Assembly: GCF_947501165.1 (NCBI RefSeq)
Contig: NZ_CANMUU010000003.1
Span: forward strand, 1 to 64,000
Direction: 5' to 3'
Source of the DNA: an uncultured Allomuricauda sp.
Lineage (GTDB): Bacteria; Bacteroidota; Bacteroidia; Flavobacteriales; Flavobacteriaceae
DNA length: 64,000 nt
The stretch's first letter is position 1. The number at the start of each line of letters is the position of its first letter. A program made the translations under genes and the position numbers. The notes under the pieces are model-generated. The model did no database searches. It was not told the DNA's origin and saw only the letters and a program-made list of their open reading frames with translations. This document shows, one piece after another, positions 18,860-30,195 of the stretch.

Positions 18860-19786
18860 TTAAAGCTGAAGCAATCCGTTGGTTTTGCCTACACCTTCAG
18901 CACTTTCTTGCATTTTGGCTTTTTCGGCATCGCTTAACTCAATCTCCACCACTTTTTCAATACCGTTCTTCCCTAAAAGTACAGGAACTCCGATACATAT
19001 GTCATTCAATCCGTATTCCCCTTCCAAATACGTGGAACACGGGAACATTTTCTTTTGGTCGCAAGCAATAGCCTGCACCAAACCAGAAACCGCAGCTCCT
19101 GGAGCATACCAAGCACTTGTTCCTAAAAGCCTGGTTAAGGTAGCACCCCCTACTTTGGTCTCTTGCACAACGTAATCCAACTTATCACTGCTCAAAAATT
19201 CTGAAACCTTAACACTATTACGGGTAGCATGGCCAATAAGTGGGACCATACCTTTATCACTATGTCCACCGATTACCATACCATCCACATCTGAAATTGG
19301 GGCTTCTAAAGCCTCAGCCAATCGGTATTTAAAACGGGCACTGTCCAAAGCCCCGCCCATCCCAATGATTCTGTTCTTTGGAATATCTGTGGTTTTATGT
19401 ACCAGATAGGTCATGGTATCCATGGGGTTGCTCACAACAATAATAATAGTATTCGGAGAGTGCTCCAATAAACTCGTGGCCACTGTTTTTACGATACCCG
19501 CATTGATTCCTATCAATTCTTCACGCGTCATGCCTGGTTTTCTTGGAATACCGGAGGTTATCACTGCTATATCGCTACCTGCTGTTTTAGAATAGTCGTT
19601 GGTGCTTCCTGTAATTTTGGTATCGAAGCCATTTAATGACGCGGTTTGCATCAAATCCATGGCCTTTCCTTCGGCATAGCCTTCTTTGATGTCCAACAAT
19701 ACAACTTCTGATGCGAAATCCTTCATCGCAATATATTCAGCACAGCTTGCCCCAACGGCTCCTGCCCCAACAACGGTAACTTTCAT
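18860..19786 (-). CDS. mdh: Malate dehydrogenase (LDH-like type)
   Basis: Oxidises malate to oxaloacetate with NAD in the TCA cycle. The 308-residue product begins MKVTVVGAGAVGASCAEYIA, a GxGxxG dinucleotide site; DIKEG near 35 marks NAD preference. ITSGIPRKPGMTREEL carries the substrate loop arginines and VIGGHSDKGMVPL the catalytic histidine near 175. An in-frame ATG at 19897 would add 37 residues unlike any MDH and lies upstream of the likely promoter at 19814-19821, so the start is 19786. Confidence 0.96.
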   Translation of the reverse strand: MKVTVVGAGAVGASCAEYIAMKDFASEVVLLDIKEGYAEGKAMDLMQTASLNGFDTKITGSTNDYSKTAGSDIAVITSGIPRKPGMTREELIGINAGIVKTVATSLLEHSPNTIIIVVSNPMDTMTYLVHKTTDIPKNRIIGMGGALDSARFKYRLAEALEAPISDVDGMVIGGHSDKGMVPLIGHATRNSVKVSEFLSSDKLDYVVQETKVGGATLTRLLGTSAWYAPGAAVSGLVQAIACDQKKMFPCSTYLEGEYGLNDICIGVPVLLGKNGIEKVVEIELSDAEKAKMQESAEGVGKTNGLLQL

Positions 19787-19813
19787 GATTTTCAGTTTAA
19801 ATTTTAACAGCTC

Positions 19814-19821
19814 CAAAAATA
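19814..19821 (-). promoter_or_regulatory. -7 box of the mdh promoter
   Basis: TATTTTTG on the minus strand matches TAnnTTTG. It lies about 28 bp before the ATG at 19786 and excludes the longer reading frame. A -33 element is not clear. Confidence 0.6.
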
Positions 19822-20034
19822 CGGTATTTGATGGAGAAAAAACCTGACTTTTTCCCATTTTCCGATATCGCAACATGGCCATTAAAACCATAAGCAAATT
19901 CTTCTCAATGTTAAAAATACGTACCGTTCAACGAGAAAACAGGAGGTGGATATACCATACATCGATTTTACCACAATAGATCATCTCTTTTTGACGTTCT
20001 CTTAGTCCCAAATTTTACCTAATGTGATTGACCT

Positions 20035-20403
20035 ATGAAGAAGCTCTTTTCTTTGCTGTTAATCGTACTAATTATTGCCGTGAGCAATTGTACAGATATT
20101 CCAGAGAACAATGACCCTATTTTGGGCATCTGGGCACGAACAGCTACCTTATCCGAGGATTCTAAATCCCAAAACTTAAAAGAAGAATGGATTTTTAATG
20201 ATGTCTACCTAGGCAGATATCAAAGATATTCCAATAATACACTCACTTTTTATACTGACTTTAAATGGTCTAATGAAAATGGTGTTTATACCATTACCTA
20301 TTCTGGAACTGACATTGAAGAAGTTACGGTAAATCTTGAAGAAAGTAATCAGCCCGAAATATTGGCGCTTGAAGACGGAGCTGTTTTCGCTACTAGAGAG
20401 TAG
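20035..20403 (+). CDS. Small lipocalin-like lipoprotein, function unknown
   Basis: A 122-residue product with a signal of the lipoprotein kind (LLLIVLIIAVSNC, Cys about 20). The mature part starts with DPILGIWARTATL, the G-x-W motif seen at the start of lipocalin-like beta barrels, and continues as alternating strands with LKEEWIFNDVYLGRY. The family is widespread and poorly characterised in Bacteroidota. A single-gene unit closed by the hairpin at 20430-20455. Confidence 0.7.
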   Translation: MKKLFSLLLIVLIIAVSNCTDIPENNDPILGIWARTATLSEDSKSQNLKEEWIFNDVYLGRYQRYSNNTLTFYTDFKWSNENGVYTITYSGTDIEEVTVNLEESNQPEILALEDGAVFATRE

Positions 20404-20429
20404 ACGGAGACCTGCACTCTATGAAAACA

Positions 20430-20455
20430 GAGCGCCCCGGCAAATGCCGGGGCGT
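20430..20455 (+). terminator. GC-rich hairpin after the lipocalin-like gene
   Basis: GCGCCCCGGC and GCCGGGGCG pair around the loop AAAT, followed by a mixed T-rich stretch. The stem is very strong, the T run weak. It separates two convergent genes. Confidence 0.7.
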
Positions 20456-20483
20456 TCAGGTTTATATAATTTTCTTTTCACTA

Positions 20484-21494
20484 TTATCTAAAACCAAAAT
20501 TAAGTCCAAAAGTAAAGGTGCTAAACTCGGAAAGATTATATTCTGCATTTAATCTAAAGAATCCTAGTTTTATTTTGGTTCCCAAATTGGCAGACACTCC
20601 ACTAGCATTTTGGGACACGGAGAACGGGTCCGTTATTGTTACAGGCAAGAAAGGTCCATTAGCTTCATAGGTTCCCAATAAATCTATATCGGAACTACCT
20701 GTAATATACCCTATACCTCCATAAAAATTGATGACCGGTATTTTTCTTGTGGAAACCACTGCGCTGAAATTCCACGTTCTAAATGAGGCATCGAGCCGTT
20801 GGTCGCTTCCATCTATTACCCCAGTATCGGTAAAATCATATTCTCCACTAAGATTGGTGTATCCAATTACTGCAGATATTGCTATTGGCAATACCTTATC
20901 CGCAGGAAGTAATTTGGTAAATTCATATTGCAGACCGGCTCCAAACAGTCCTAAATTGGCATCATCATCAAACTTAATCTTAGGAAGAAAACGGGCTTTA
21001 ACCTCTAATCCTTTAATCAATCCAACACTGGCCTGAATATATCCTGAAGGAATAAAATTTAAATCTTCTCCGGCCAATCCTGAAGGTAGTTCAAATTCTT
21101 CCCTGAAAAGACTCGTTTCGTCTTCAACTACCACATCAATACCTTCAATATCCCCTAGTCCTGTTGAAACAGGTCTGGCCTGACCAGGATTGTTTACAAA
21201 ATCAAGGTTTTCGTAGTCATTCGGGTCGAGAATAAACGATTTTTTATCATCCTTGTTTTTGAAACCTGTTAAGTTACCTACAATGGATATTTCAAAACCT
21301 CCCAGAGGTTTGGCGTCAGCCGTATTGTACCATCCGTTGGAAACACTATAAATAGCAGCTTCAGAAACCGGAGCCAAATAGGCATTGGCAAAACGCTCTG
21401 CATCATTTACTCCGGCAACGAATAAATCATTTAAATCTTGGGCCATACCCATTGTACTCATGGATAAAACCCAAATGAAAAAAAGTCTTTTCAT
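20484..21494 (-). CDS. DUF6588-type outer-membrane barrel protein
   Basis: A 336-residue protein with a Sec signal (MKRLFFIWVLSMSTMGMAQ), then DLNDLFVAGVNDAERFANAYLAPVSEA, a conserved start of the DUF6588 family, and a series of amphipathic strands ending FTFGLNFGFR, consistent with an outer-membrane barrel. The role of the family is unknown. It lies 72 bp downstream of gyrB on the same strand, but a terminator intervenes. Confidence 0.75.
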   Translation of the reverse strand: MKRLFFIWVLSMSTMGMAQDLNDLFVAGVNDAERFANAYLAPVSEAAIYSVSNGWYNTADAKPLGGFEISIVGNLTGFKNKDDKKSFILDPNDYENLDFVNNPGQARPVSTGLGDIEGIDVVVEDETSLFREEFELPSGLAGEDLNFIPSGYIQASVGLIKGLEVKARFLPKIKFDDDANLGLFGAGLQYEFTKLLPADKVLPIAISAVIGYTNLSGEYDFTDTGVIDGSDQRLDASFRTWNFSAVVSTRKIPVINFYGGIGYITGSSDIDLLGTYEANGPFLPVTITDPFSVSQNASGVSANLGTKIKLGFFRLNAEYNLSEFSTFTFGLNFGFR

Positions 21495-21517
21495 CCTGTA
21501 AAGTTTTTCCTAAAACT

Positions 21518-21547
21518 AAAAAACTCGCCTTGTAGGGGCGAGTTTTT
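21518..21547 (-). terminator. Terminator after gyrB
   Basis: AAAAACTCGCC and GGCGAGTTTTT form a perfect stem around a 7-base loop, with T runs on both strands. Read on the minus strand it ends the gyrB message. Confidence 0.85.
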
Positions 21548-21566
21548 GTTGTGAAACAAAGGTTAT

Positions 21567-23516
<1,950 letters not shown>

Positions 23517-23546
23517 CTATGTTGTTTTTGAAAATTTCAAATCTTA

Positions 23547-23554
23547 CAAATATA
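23547..23554 (-). promoter_or_regulatory. -7 box of the gyrB promoter
   Basis: TATATTTG on the minus strand, about 40 bp before the gyrB ATG. The rest of the 314-bp divergent intergenic region (23508-23821) is AT-rich and shows no gene, RNA or repeat that I can support. Confidence 0.6.
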
Positions 23555-23821
23555 AGCAAAACCCAGTAAAATTAGGGTGTTGAACTACTTTTAAGGTTGA
23601 AGTTATCAACAGATTTCTGTGGAAAAGTAGCTTTCTGAAAATCGCGAAAATTATTCATTACAAACCACCCAGAAACGCATCACCAAAGACCCAAAACTAT
23701 GCTATAACAAATTTAGAGTTCAAGGCACAATAGATGTATGAAATTACATAGGTTTTAGACAGAAAATAATGATTCTAATGAATTCTTGAGTTATTTTTAG
23801 ATAAACAATAAAATCTATACC

Positions 23822-24352
23822 ATGAAAAAATTCACATTTTCATTTTTAGCAATTATTGGCTTCTTATTCTCTGTTCAGGCACAGGATGGGAGTCAAACCA
23901 GCCAAGGAAGTTGGTTGATTGAAGCAAATACTGGTTTTGGGGGAGATGGCCTAGCTGCCCATTCTGCCAATACCGGTTTCGGGCTTGTTTCTTCTGGAGA
24001 CGCCACCATATGGAGCATTGGTGCGGAAGGAGGCTATTTTATAGCTGACGATTTAGCCCTAAAAGCAGGACTTGGTTATTCCGATTTTGATGGTACTACT
24101 ATTTTTTCCTACAAGCTGGGAGCGAAGTATTATGTTATAAGTACTGTTCCCGTACAAGTGGACATTACAGGCGCTAGTATTCAGGATGCCACGGAAAATC
24201 CTCTTTGGGTAGGTCTGCAAGGAGGTTATGCCATCTTTTTGACCGACCATATCAGTATTGAACCTGGTTTGCGTTACAACGTAAGTCTAAACGAAGATTT
24301 TTCAGATGATGGAATCTTTGAATTTAGAATTGGTTTTGCCCTCTTTTTCTAA
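23822..24352 (+). CDS. Small outer-membrane beta-barrel protein
   Basis: A 176-residue protein with a signal peptide (FTFSFLAIIGFLFSVQAQ) and about eight predicted beta strands with aromatic girdles, ending FRIGFALFF. This is the size and pattern of the eight-stranded OmpW/OmpA-barrel-like proteins of Bacteroidota. No extra domain is present. Function unknown. It stands alone and is followed by a terminator. Confidence 0.8.
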   Translation: MKKFTFSFLAIIGFLFSVQAQDGSQTSQGSWLIEANTGFGGDGLAAHSANTGFGLVSSGDATIWSIGAEGGYFIADDLALKAGLGYSDFDGTTIFSYKLGAKYYVISTVPVQVDITGASIQDATENPLWVGLQGGYAIFLTDHISIEPGLRYNVSLNEDFSDDGIFEFRIGFALFF

Positions 24353-24359
24353 AAACACA

Positions 24360-24384
24360 AAAAGCCCCTTTAAAAAGGGGCTTT
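24360..24384. terminator. Bidirectional terminator between the barrel gene and asnB
   Basis: AAAAGCCCCTTT and AAAGGGGCTTTT form a hairpin flanked by A and T runs, between convergent genes. Confidence 0.88.
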
Positions 24385-24445
24385 TCCGACTAATTGAAAA
24401 TGAACAAAACCTCATTCATCTACCGCACGAAACTTTCTTAAGAAT

Positions 24446-26116
24446 CTACTTCACATAGGCATCTTCGTGAACATGCGCCACGGCCCTACCTGAAGGATCA
24501 TTCATATTTTTAAACGCTTCATCCCATTCCAATGCAATTTGTGTGCTACAAGCCACAGAAGGTTCTTGAGGAACACTTAGGGCGGCAGCATCCGAAGGAA
24601 AATGTCCTTCAAAAATGGAACGATAATAATACTCTTCTTTAGTGGTTGGAGTCTGAATTGGAAACTTGAAATGGGCATTTTTCAATTGCTCATCAGAGAT
24701 TTCTTCCTCAACCAATTGTTTCAAGGTATCTATCCAGCTATACCCTACACCATCTGAAAACTGTTCTTTTTGTCTCCAAGCCACGCTCTCAGGCAAATAG
24801 GATTCAAATGCCTTTCGAATTACCCATTTCTCCATACGCTCTCCATTGATCATTTTATCTTTTGGATTGATTCGCATAGCCACATCCATAAATTCTTTAT
24901 CCAAGAAGGGCACGCGACCCTCAATTCCCCATGCTGCCAAAGACTTATTGGCACGAAGGCAATCGTACATATGGAGTTTATCTAGTTTTCTTACTGTTTC
25001 TTCATGAAAATCCTTTGGACTTGGTGCCTTATGAAAATAAAGGTATCCACCAAAAAGTTCATCAGCTCCTTCACCGGACAGTACCATTTTTATTCCCATA
25101 GATTTTATGACTCTGGCCATAAGATACATTGGTGTTGAAGCTCGTATAGTGGTGATATCATACGTTTCCAGATTGTAAATCACGTCTTTAATGGCATCCA
25201 ATCCTTCTTGGATGGTAAACTTAATTTCGTGGTGGATAGTTCCAATATGGTCTGCTACTTTTTGGGCTGCGGCCAAGTCGGGAGATCCCTCCAAACCAAC
25301 AGAAAACGAATGTAATTGAGGCCACCATGCCTCTTTGGTATCGCCAGATTCTATTCGCATCTGGGAGTACTTTTTTGCGATTGCCGAGGTAACGGAAGAA
25401 TCAAGGCCTCCAGACAATAATACACCATAAGGCACATCTGACATCAATTGCCGATGAACAGCAGCCTCCAAAGCATCCTTTAGTTCTTGAATACTGGTGT
25501 TGTTCTCTTTTACCGCTTCGTACTCCATCCAATCGCGCTTATACCATCTTTTAAACTCCCCATGCGAACTATGCAAATAATGTCCAGGAGGAAACAACTC
25601 AATCTTGGTGCATACCCCTTCCAAAGCCTTAAGTTCCGAAGCGACATAAAACGTACCGTTTCTGTCCCAACCTATGTAAAGCGGGATAATCCCCATATGA
25701 TCACGAGCAATGAAATATTCATCTTTTTCGCTATCGTAAATGGCGAAGCCAAAAATTCCGTTCATCTCATCCATGAATTCAACACCCTTTTCTTGATAAA
25801 GCGCTAGAATCACTTCACAATCCGATTGTGTCTTGAATTCATACTTCCCTTCAAACTGTTTTCTTAACTCCTGATGATTATAAATTTCACCATTAGCGGC
25901 AAGTATCAGTTTGCCATCTGAACTTAACAATGGTTGCTTTCCAGATGCTGGGTCAACAATGGCCAATCTTTCATGGGCCAAAATGGCTTTATCATCTGCA
26001 TATATTCCGCTCCAGTCTGGACCGCGATGACGCACTTTTTTGGACATCTCCAATAACTGGGGTCTTAGTTTATCTACACTTTCCTTTACATCAAAGGCAC
26101 ATACAATTCCACACAT
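24446..26116 (-). CDS. asnB: Asparagine synthase B (glutamine-hydrolysing)
   Basis: Makes asparagine from aspartate, ATP and glutamine. The 556-residue product begins MCGIVCAF; Cys2 is the glutaminase nucleophile after Met removal. The amidotransferase domain continues with RHRGPDWSG, LAHERLAIVD and AANGEIYNHQELR. The synthetase domain has the PP-loop LLSGGLDSSVTSAI near 232 and SGEGADELFGGY near 347. Length and order match E. coli AsnB. No partner gene lies in the same operon. Confidence 0.97.
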   Translation of the reverse strand: MCGIVCAFDVKESVDKLRPQLLEMSKKVRHRGPDWSGIYADDKAILAHERLAIVDPASGKQPLLSSDGKLILAANGEIYNHQELRKQFEGKYEFKTQSDCEVILALYQEKGVEFMDEMNGIFGFAIYDSEKDEYFIARDHMGIIPLYIGWDRNGTFYVASELKALEGVCTKIELFPPGHYLHSSHGEFKRWYKRDWMEYEAVKENNTSIQELKDALEAAVHRQLMSDVPYGVLLSGGLDSSVTSAIAKKYSQMRIESGDTKEAWWPQLHSFSVGLEGSPDLAAAQKVADHIGTIHHEIKFTIQEGLDAIKDVIYNLETYDITTIRASTPMYLMARVIKSMGIKMVLSGEGADELFGGYLYFHKAPSPKDFHEETVRKLDKLHMYDCLRANKSLAAWGIEGRVPFLDKEFMDVAMRINPKDKMINGERMEKWVIRKAFESYLPESVAWRQKEQFSDGVGYSWIDTLKQLVEEEISDEQLKNAHFKFPIQTPTTKEEYYYRSIFEGHFPSDAAALSVPQEPSVACSTQIALEWDEAFKNMNDPSGRAVAHVHEDAYVK

Positions 26117-26328
26117 AATCCTTTTCTTTTATTCTATGATGAAACAAAAATGAACCCTAAATATCAAAAATGAAACTTACATGAGGATTTTGAATTCAAA
26201 ATTTAATAAAAAGCGTTCATTTAATATAAATTAGTAATTATATGCAGGTAGAAAGGTTTTTTTATGAACATTTTGAAAGGTTGTTAAAATTTAACGTCTC
26301 TTTATAAGTATCCCGGAGATTTACCTCC

Positions 26329-26336
26329 TAGTTTTG
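26329..26336 (+). promoter_or_regulatory. -7 box upstream of the DUF2911 gene
   Basis: TAGTTTTG matches TAnnTTTG and lies 22 bp before the ATG. A clear -33 element is lacking. Confidence 0.45.
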
Positions 26337-26357
26337 AACCCATAAATTTTAAAAAAC

Positions 26358-26897
26358 ATGAAAAAACTAATTCTATTTTCTTTTTTAGCCCTTGGTTTAG
26401 TCTTTACTACTGAAGCTACTGCACAAAAATTCAGTGGTCTTGACAAAAGCCCAGCAGATATTGCATCTTACCCTACGAGTTACAGGGAAGCGGATAAATC
26501 TGTACGTGTTGTATACAGCAGACCTCAGCTTAAAGGAAGAAACCTATCTGACCTTGCTCCTGCTGGAAAAGTATGGAGAACCGGTGCAAACGAAGCTCCT
26601 GAAATCACCTTTTACAAGGATGCTACTTTTGGCGGCAAGTCTGTAAAGGCTGGAACTTACGCTTTGTTCACTATTCCAGGTGAAAGTGAGTGGACTGTTA
26701 TTTTGAACAGCAACTTGAATCAATGGGGTGCTTATTCCTATGACAGCGCGGCAGATGTTACGCGTGTGACTGGTGCAGTTTCAACAGATTCTGAGTCTTT
26801 GGAAGCTTTCTCTATTGCTTATAAAGATGTTGACGGCGGAGCCCATATGGTTATGGGATGGGGAACTACTCGTGTAGCAGTACCCGTTTCTTTCTAA
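26358..26897 (+). CDS. DUF2911 domain protein, exported
   Basis: A 179-residue protein with a Sec signal (LILFSFLALGLVFTTEATAQ). The mature part follows the DUF2911 pattern: VRVVYSRPQLKGRNL, GKVWRTGANEAPEITF, KAGTYALFTIPGESEWTVILN and NQWGAYSY. The fold is thought to be a beta sandwich and the role is unknown; these proteins are abundant in the periplasm or surface fraction of Bacteroidota. It is a single-gene unit closed by a strong terminator. Confidence 0.92.
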   Translation: MKKLILFSFLALGLVFTTEATAQKFSGLDKSPADIASYPTSYREADKSVRVVYSRPQLKGRNLSDLAPAGKVWRTGANEAPEITFYKDATFGGKSVKAGTYALFTIPGESEWTVILNSNLNQWGAYSYDSAADVTRVTGAVSTDSESLEAFSIAYKDVDGGAHMVMGWGTTRVAVPVSF

Positions 26898-26920
26898 AGA
26901 AAGAATCTCTACAAATAATC

Positions 26921-26949
26921 AAAAAGCGAGCATATAGCTCGCTTTTTTT
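26921..26949. terminator. Terminator between DUF2911 and amidohydrolase genes
   Basis: AAAAAGCGAGC-ATATA-GCTCGCTTTTTTT, a perfect stem with A and T runs on both sides. The amidohydrolase stop codon lies within its edge. Confidence 0.9.
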
Positions 26950-28567
26950 ATTTTACTTGCGCTCCCCCAACAAAGACCTGTTCCGCTTTTAGATTTGGAA
27001 TATCTTGTTCAGGAATTGTCATTATATCTTCACTCAAGATTACAAAGTCAGCTTTTTTACCCACCTCAATACTTCCCTTTTCCTCCTCTTCAAAATTGGA
27101 ATGGGCCGCCCAAATGGTCATTCCCTTTAGGGTTTCTTCCCTAGAGAGTGCATCTTTCATTTGAAATCCACCATCAGGATAATTATCCAAGTCTTTTCTA
27201 GCAACTGAGGCATAGAATGTCAGGAATGGGCTTACTTGCTCCACTGGAAAGTCTGTACCCAAGGCAACGGTTCCAGCTTTCTCCAATAGCTTTTTAAAGG
27301 CATAAGCTCCCTTTATACGTTCGGGACCCAATCTGTCCTCTGCCCAGTACATATCGCTAGTGGCGTGGGTAGGCTGTACCGATGGTATGATACCACTTTT
27401 GAAATAATCAAAATCCTTTTCGGAGACAACTTGGGCATGTTCCACTTTCCAACGTCTATCCGTTTTACCCTCCAATGCTTTTTGATAGGTTTTTAGAATC
27501 ACCACGTTGGCAGAATCGCCGATGGCATGTGTATTCATTTGGTACTCTGTTGCCGCAATACGCTTTGCAATATTCTCAATGTCGTCAATTGGGGTAATCA
27601 TCGCACCAAAATGACCTTTCTTATCGGAATACTGGGCTTTCAGTGCTGCACCACGAGAACCCAGAGCACCGTCGCCATATACTTTTATGGAGCGTACATT
27701 AAGCTTGTCCGTTTTAATAATTCCCTTGTTCAGATAATACTCTAAATTCTCAGGAGTGTTACTTACCATAGCGTAAATCCTAATGGATAAATCTCCTGCT
27801 TGTTGAAGACTATCTATGAGTTCTATCGTAGAGCGGTCCAAACCAGCATCGTTCACCGTAGTCAGTCCATATTCAAAACAAAGTTTTTCTGCCTGTTGTA
27901 AAGCTTGGATTTGTGTTTCACGATTGGGTTGGGGCATAACAGCATCAACCATAGCCATTGGAGCATCCACAAGAACTCCTATAATCTGACCATTTTCCTT
28001 TACAATTTCACCTCCTTCTACTTGAGTGGAATTGTCAATGCCAGCCATTTTAAGGGCTTTATGGTTTACCAGATACGCATGTCCATCCACTCGCTGCAAA
28101 ACCACTGGAATATCCGGAAACATCTTATTGAGCGGTTCGTTGAAAGGAAATTCCTTGATTTCCCAGTCATTTTGGTCCCAACCCCTTCCCAAAACCGCAT
28201 TTGACGGATTTTTTTTGTGAAAATCTGCAACCCGCTGGAGTACCTCATCGTAACTTTTGGTTCCGACCAAATCCACAACTTGTTGGTTAAGGCCTAATCC
28301 GTAAAAATGGCAGTGCGCATCGATTAAGCCTGGTACTACTGTTTTTCCTTGCGCATCGATTTGCCGATTGGCAGTATAGCTTGCACTGATATTCGCTTGT
28401 TCAGAAACAGCTACAAATTTTCCATCTTTTATAGCTACTGAAGAAGCTTTTGAAAAATCACTATCAACAGTGTAAATATTGGCATTGTAGACAATGAGGT
28501 CTACTTCCTCTTTAGGGGTACATGCGAATAAAAAAGATAGTACAAGAATACTTACAGACCGTTTCAT
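26948..28567 (-). CDS. YtcJ-like metal-dependent amidohydrolase lipoprotein
   Basis: A 539-residue protein with a lipoprotein signal ending FLFAC (Cys about 16) and an amidohydrolase-superfamily domain: GKTVVPGLIDAHCHFYGLG, with the H-x-H metal site near 80, a further histidine in MNTHAIGDSAN, VEHAQVV, and LGTDFPVEQVSPF carrying the catalytic aspartate. The composite domain returns at the C-terminus (GSIEVGKKADFVILSEDI). YtcJ-type enzymes hydrolyse amide or related bonds in diverse compounds; the substrate is not predictable. It would act in the periplasm. Confidence 0.9.
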   Translation of the reverse strand: MKRSVSILVLSFLFACTPKEEVDLIVYNANIYTVDSDFSKASSVAIKDGKFVAVSEQANISASYTANRQIDAQGKTVVPGLIDAHCHFYGLGLNQQVVDLVGTKSYDEVLQRVADFHKKNPSNAVLGRGWDQNDWEIKEFPFNEPLNKMFPDIPVVLQRVDGHAYLVNHKALKMAGIDNSTQVEGGEIVKENGQIIGVLVDAPMAMVDAVMPQPNRETQIQALQQAEKLCFEYGLTTVNDAGLDRSTIELIDSLQQAGDLSIRIYAMVSNTPENLEYYLNKGIIKTDKLNVRSIKVYGDGALGSRGAALKAQYSDKKGHFGAMITPIDDIENIAKRIAATEYQMNTHAIGDSANVVILKTYQKALEGKTDRRWKVEHAQVVSEKDFDYFKSGIIPSVQPTHATSDMYWAEDRLGPERIKGAYAFKKLLEKAGTVALGTDFPVEQVSPFLTFYASVARKDLDNYPDGGFQMKDALSREETLKGMTIWAAHSNFEEEEKGSIEVGKKADFVILSEDIMTIPEQDIPNLKAEQVFVGGAQVK

Positions 28568-28615
28568 ATATTTTGGGTTTCCCCAAAAATAGAAAAAGTC
28601 CGGAAAGGAATGTTT

Positions 28616-29698
28616 CTATTTGTCGTCGAACTTGGTCATCACGAACTCCACTCTCCCATCTTCAAAATCTTTGGTCTTTAGCTTACCATTTCGAAGTGGT
28701 TTGGAATCTCCCACACCTTCCCAAACAATGCGGTCTTCGGCTATACCTAGCTTTTTTAAGTGGAGCGCTACAGCTCTTGCCCTCAATGAAGAAACAAATT
28801 TATTGTATTCGGTGGTTCCAATGTTTTCAGCATGTCCAGTAATCTTCATTTGCACTTCTGCATTTTCCTTGAGATACTTAAAAATCTTTTGAATACTGGC
28901 CATTGCTTTTGCATCCAATTCGTAACCTTTTGGCTCGAAAGGATTTTGCTCCATTACATATATTTTGTCTTGCTCGTAGTTTATCCTTGGTAGTTTTTCT
29001 AGCTTAAAATTGTCTACATAGTAATATGAAAAATCACTGGATGAGGCTATTTTATTAGACTCCAAAAGTTGTGTACTCCCGTTATCTTGAAAATTTCCTA
29101 TCAGTATATGATTTTCAAATCCTTTGGCATCGAATTCGGCAGATAAGGTAACCCATCCGCTTGTATCGGCCATTGAATTATCAGCTTTTAAATGGACTTC
29201 ATGGAATTCCAAGTTTGACTCCAAATCCAATCTTGACTTTGTAAGAACAGAAGAATTTGGCACTTTCACTTTTTGATTCACCAGTAAGATGGACATGTTT
29301 TTCAATGCCAAAGTGGAATTTTCAGCCAAACTTACCTGAAATGATATTTTATAGGGATGTTTTTCACGAAGTGTTCTGGTGGTGTTCAGTTGAGCATACT
29401 CCCGATAATCATTCAGTGCATAAAAATATAATCCAATATACGCTGAACCCTCTGCAGCAACCTGACTTCCCTTAAAGTTAGAGGGTACTCCAAATTCATC
29501 ATTTGCACATTTGTTGAAATAATCTCCTGAACTAGAGGTTGGCAAAGACACATCCTCAATCAATACATCCATTGGAGACATATAGATGGGACAATCGGAG
29601 AAATTCTCGAATCCTGAATTAACAATTAAATTTTGAGCAGAAACTCCTGTACAAATGAATATACTGATGCTAAAGAGAGAGAGTAGACGGGTAACCAT
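28616..29698 (-). CDS. OmpA-domain envelope protein, paralogue 1 (altered peptidoglycan site)
   Basis: A 360-residue exported protein (signal MVTRLLSLFSISIFICTGVSAQ). Residues 23 to about 225 form a beta-rich domain starting NLIVNSGFENFSDCP, shared with the gene at 30196. Residues about 250-360 are OmpA-like (PF00691), but the peptidoglycan-binding loop reads GHAENIG (288-294) where the family and the paralogue have GHTD. The arginine of the binding pair (SLRARAVALHL) is kept. It would sit between outer membrane and cell wall. Binding of diaminopimelate may be weakened; that is inference. Confidence 0.85.
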   Translation of the reverse strand: MVTRLLSLFSISIFICTGVSAQNLIVNSGFENFSDCPIYMSPMDVLIEDVSLPTSSSGDYFNKCANDEFGVPSNFKGSQVAAEGSAYIGLYFYALNDYREYAQLNTTRTLREKHPYKISFQVSLAENSTLALKNMSILLVNQKVKVPNSSVLTKSRLDLESNLEFHEVHLKADNSMADTSGWVTLSAEFDAKGFENHILIGNFQDNGSTQLLESNKIASSSDFSYYYVDNFKLEKLPRINYEQDKIYVMEQNPFEPKGYELDAKAMASIQKIFKYLKENAEVQMKITGHAENIGTTEYNKFVSSLRARAVALHLKKLGIAEDRIVWEGVGDSKPLRNGKLKTKDFEDGRVEFVMTKFDDK

Positions 29699-29869
29699 GT
29701 TATATGTTTTATTTTTAAGGTTCCCGTAGGACTATTAACGCACATCTTATTTCCATATTGCGGTTTTGTTGCTTTAAGAGCAATTTATGTTGTAAACAAA
29801 GTGTCCTCGTATGTGAGTCTATACTAAAATCGGTTTTAGGCCGTTACTATTAGTCCAAATCTTACTGTT

Positions 29870-30193
29870 ATGCGCAAAGGAACCTTTACGCTAATAATTT
29901 TTGCTATTCCCTTTTTTGGCTTTAGCCAAAACAGTGTAACCGGGAAAATAATTGATGAATTGGGACTTCCTATTTATCTGGCTTCGGTAGAAATCAATTC
30001 TACGGACGACAAAGTGTACACGAATTTTGATGGCGTTTTTACTATTGAAAGCGAGAAAAACTTTCACTGGAAACTGAATATCAGCTCCAAAGGATACAAA
30101 ACAGAATCTTTCTTTGTTTTAAGCGGAGGCAGTGCAGGAGAGATTGTGCTAGAATACAATGAGGAAATGAGAAAACTTTTAGAGGGAAAATAA
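29870..30193 (+). CDS. Small carboxypeptidase-regulatory-like domain protein
   Basis: A 107-residue exported protein (signal ending FFGFSQ). NSVTGKIIDELGLPIYLASVEINSTDDKVYTNFDGVFTIE follows the CarboxypepD_reg-like (SusC/CnaB-like) pattern found at the N-terminus of TonB-dependent receptors, here as a free-standing domain. It lies between the two OmpA paralogues on the opposite strand, ending 2 bp from the stop of the second. Function unknown; a periplasmic partner for an envelope protein is conceivable. Confidence 0.8.
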   Translation: MRKGTFTLIIFAIPFFGFSQNSVTGKIIDELGLPIYLASVEINSTDDKVYTNFDGVFTIESEKNFHWKLNISSKGYKTESFFVLSGGSAGEIVLEYNEEMRKLLEGK

Positions 30194-30195
30194 TA

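Noticed and set aside
19787-19897. Longer mdh reading frame from 19897
   Set aside because: It would place 37 unrelated residues before the GxGxxG strand and starts upstream of the promoter box.
20430-20455. GC-rich palindrome as a protein-binding site
   Set aside because: Its position between convergent stops, the strong stem and following T-rich DNA fit a terminator better.
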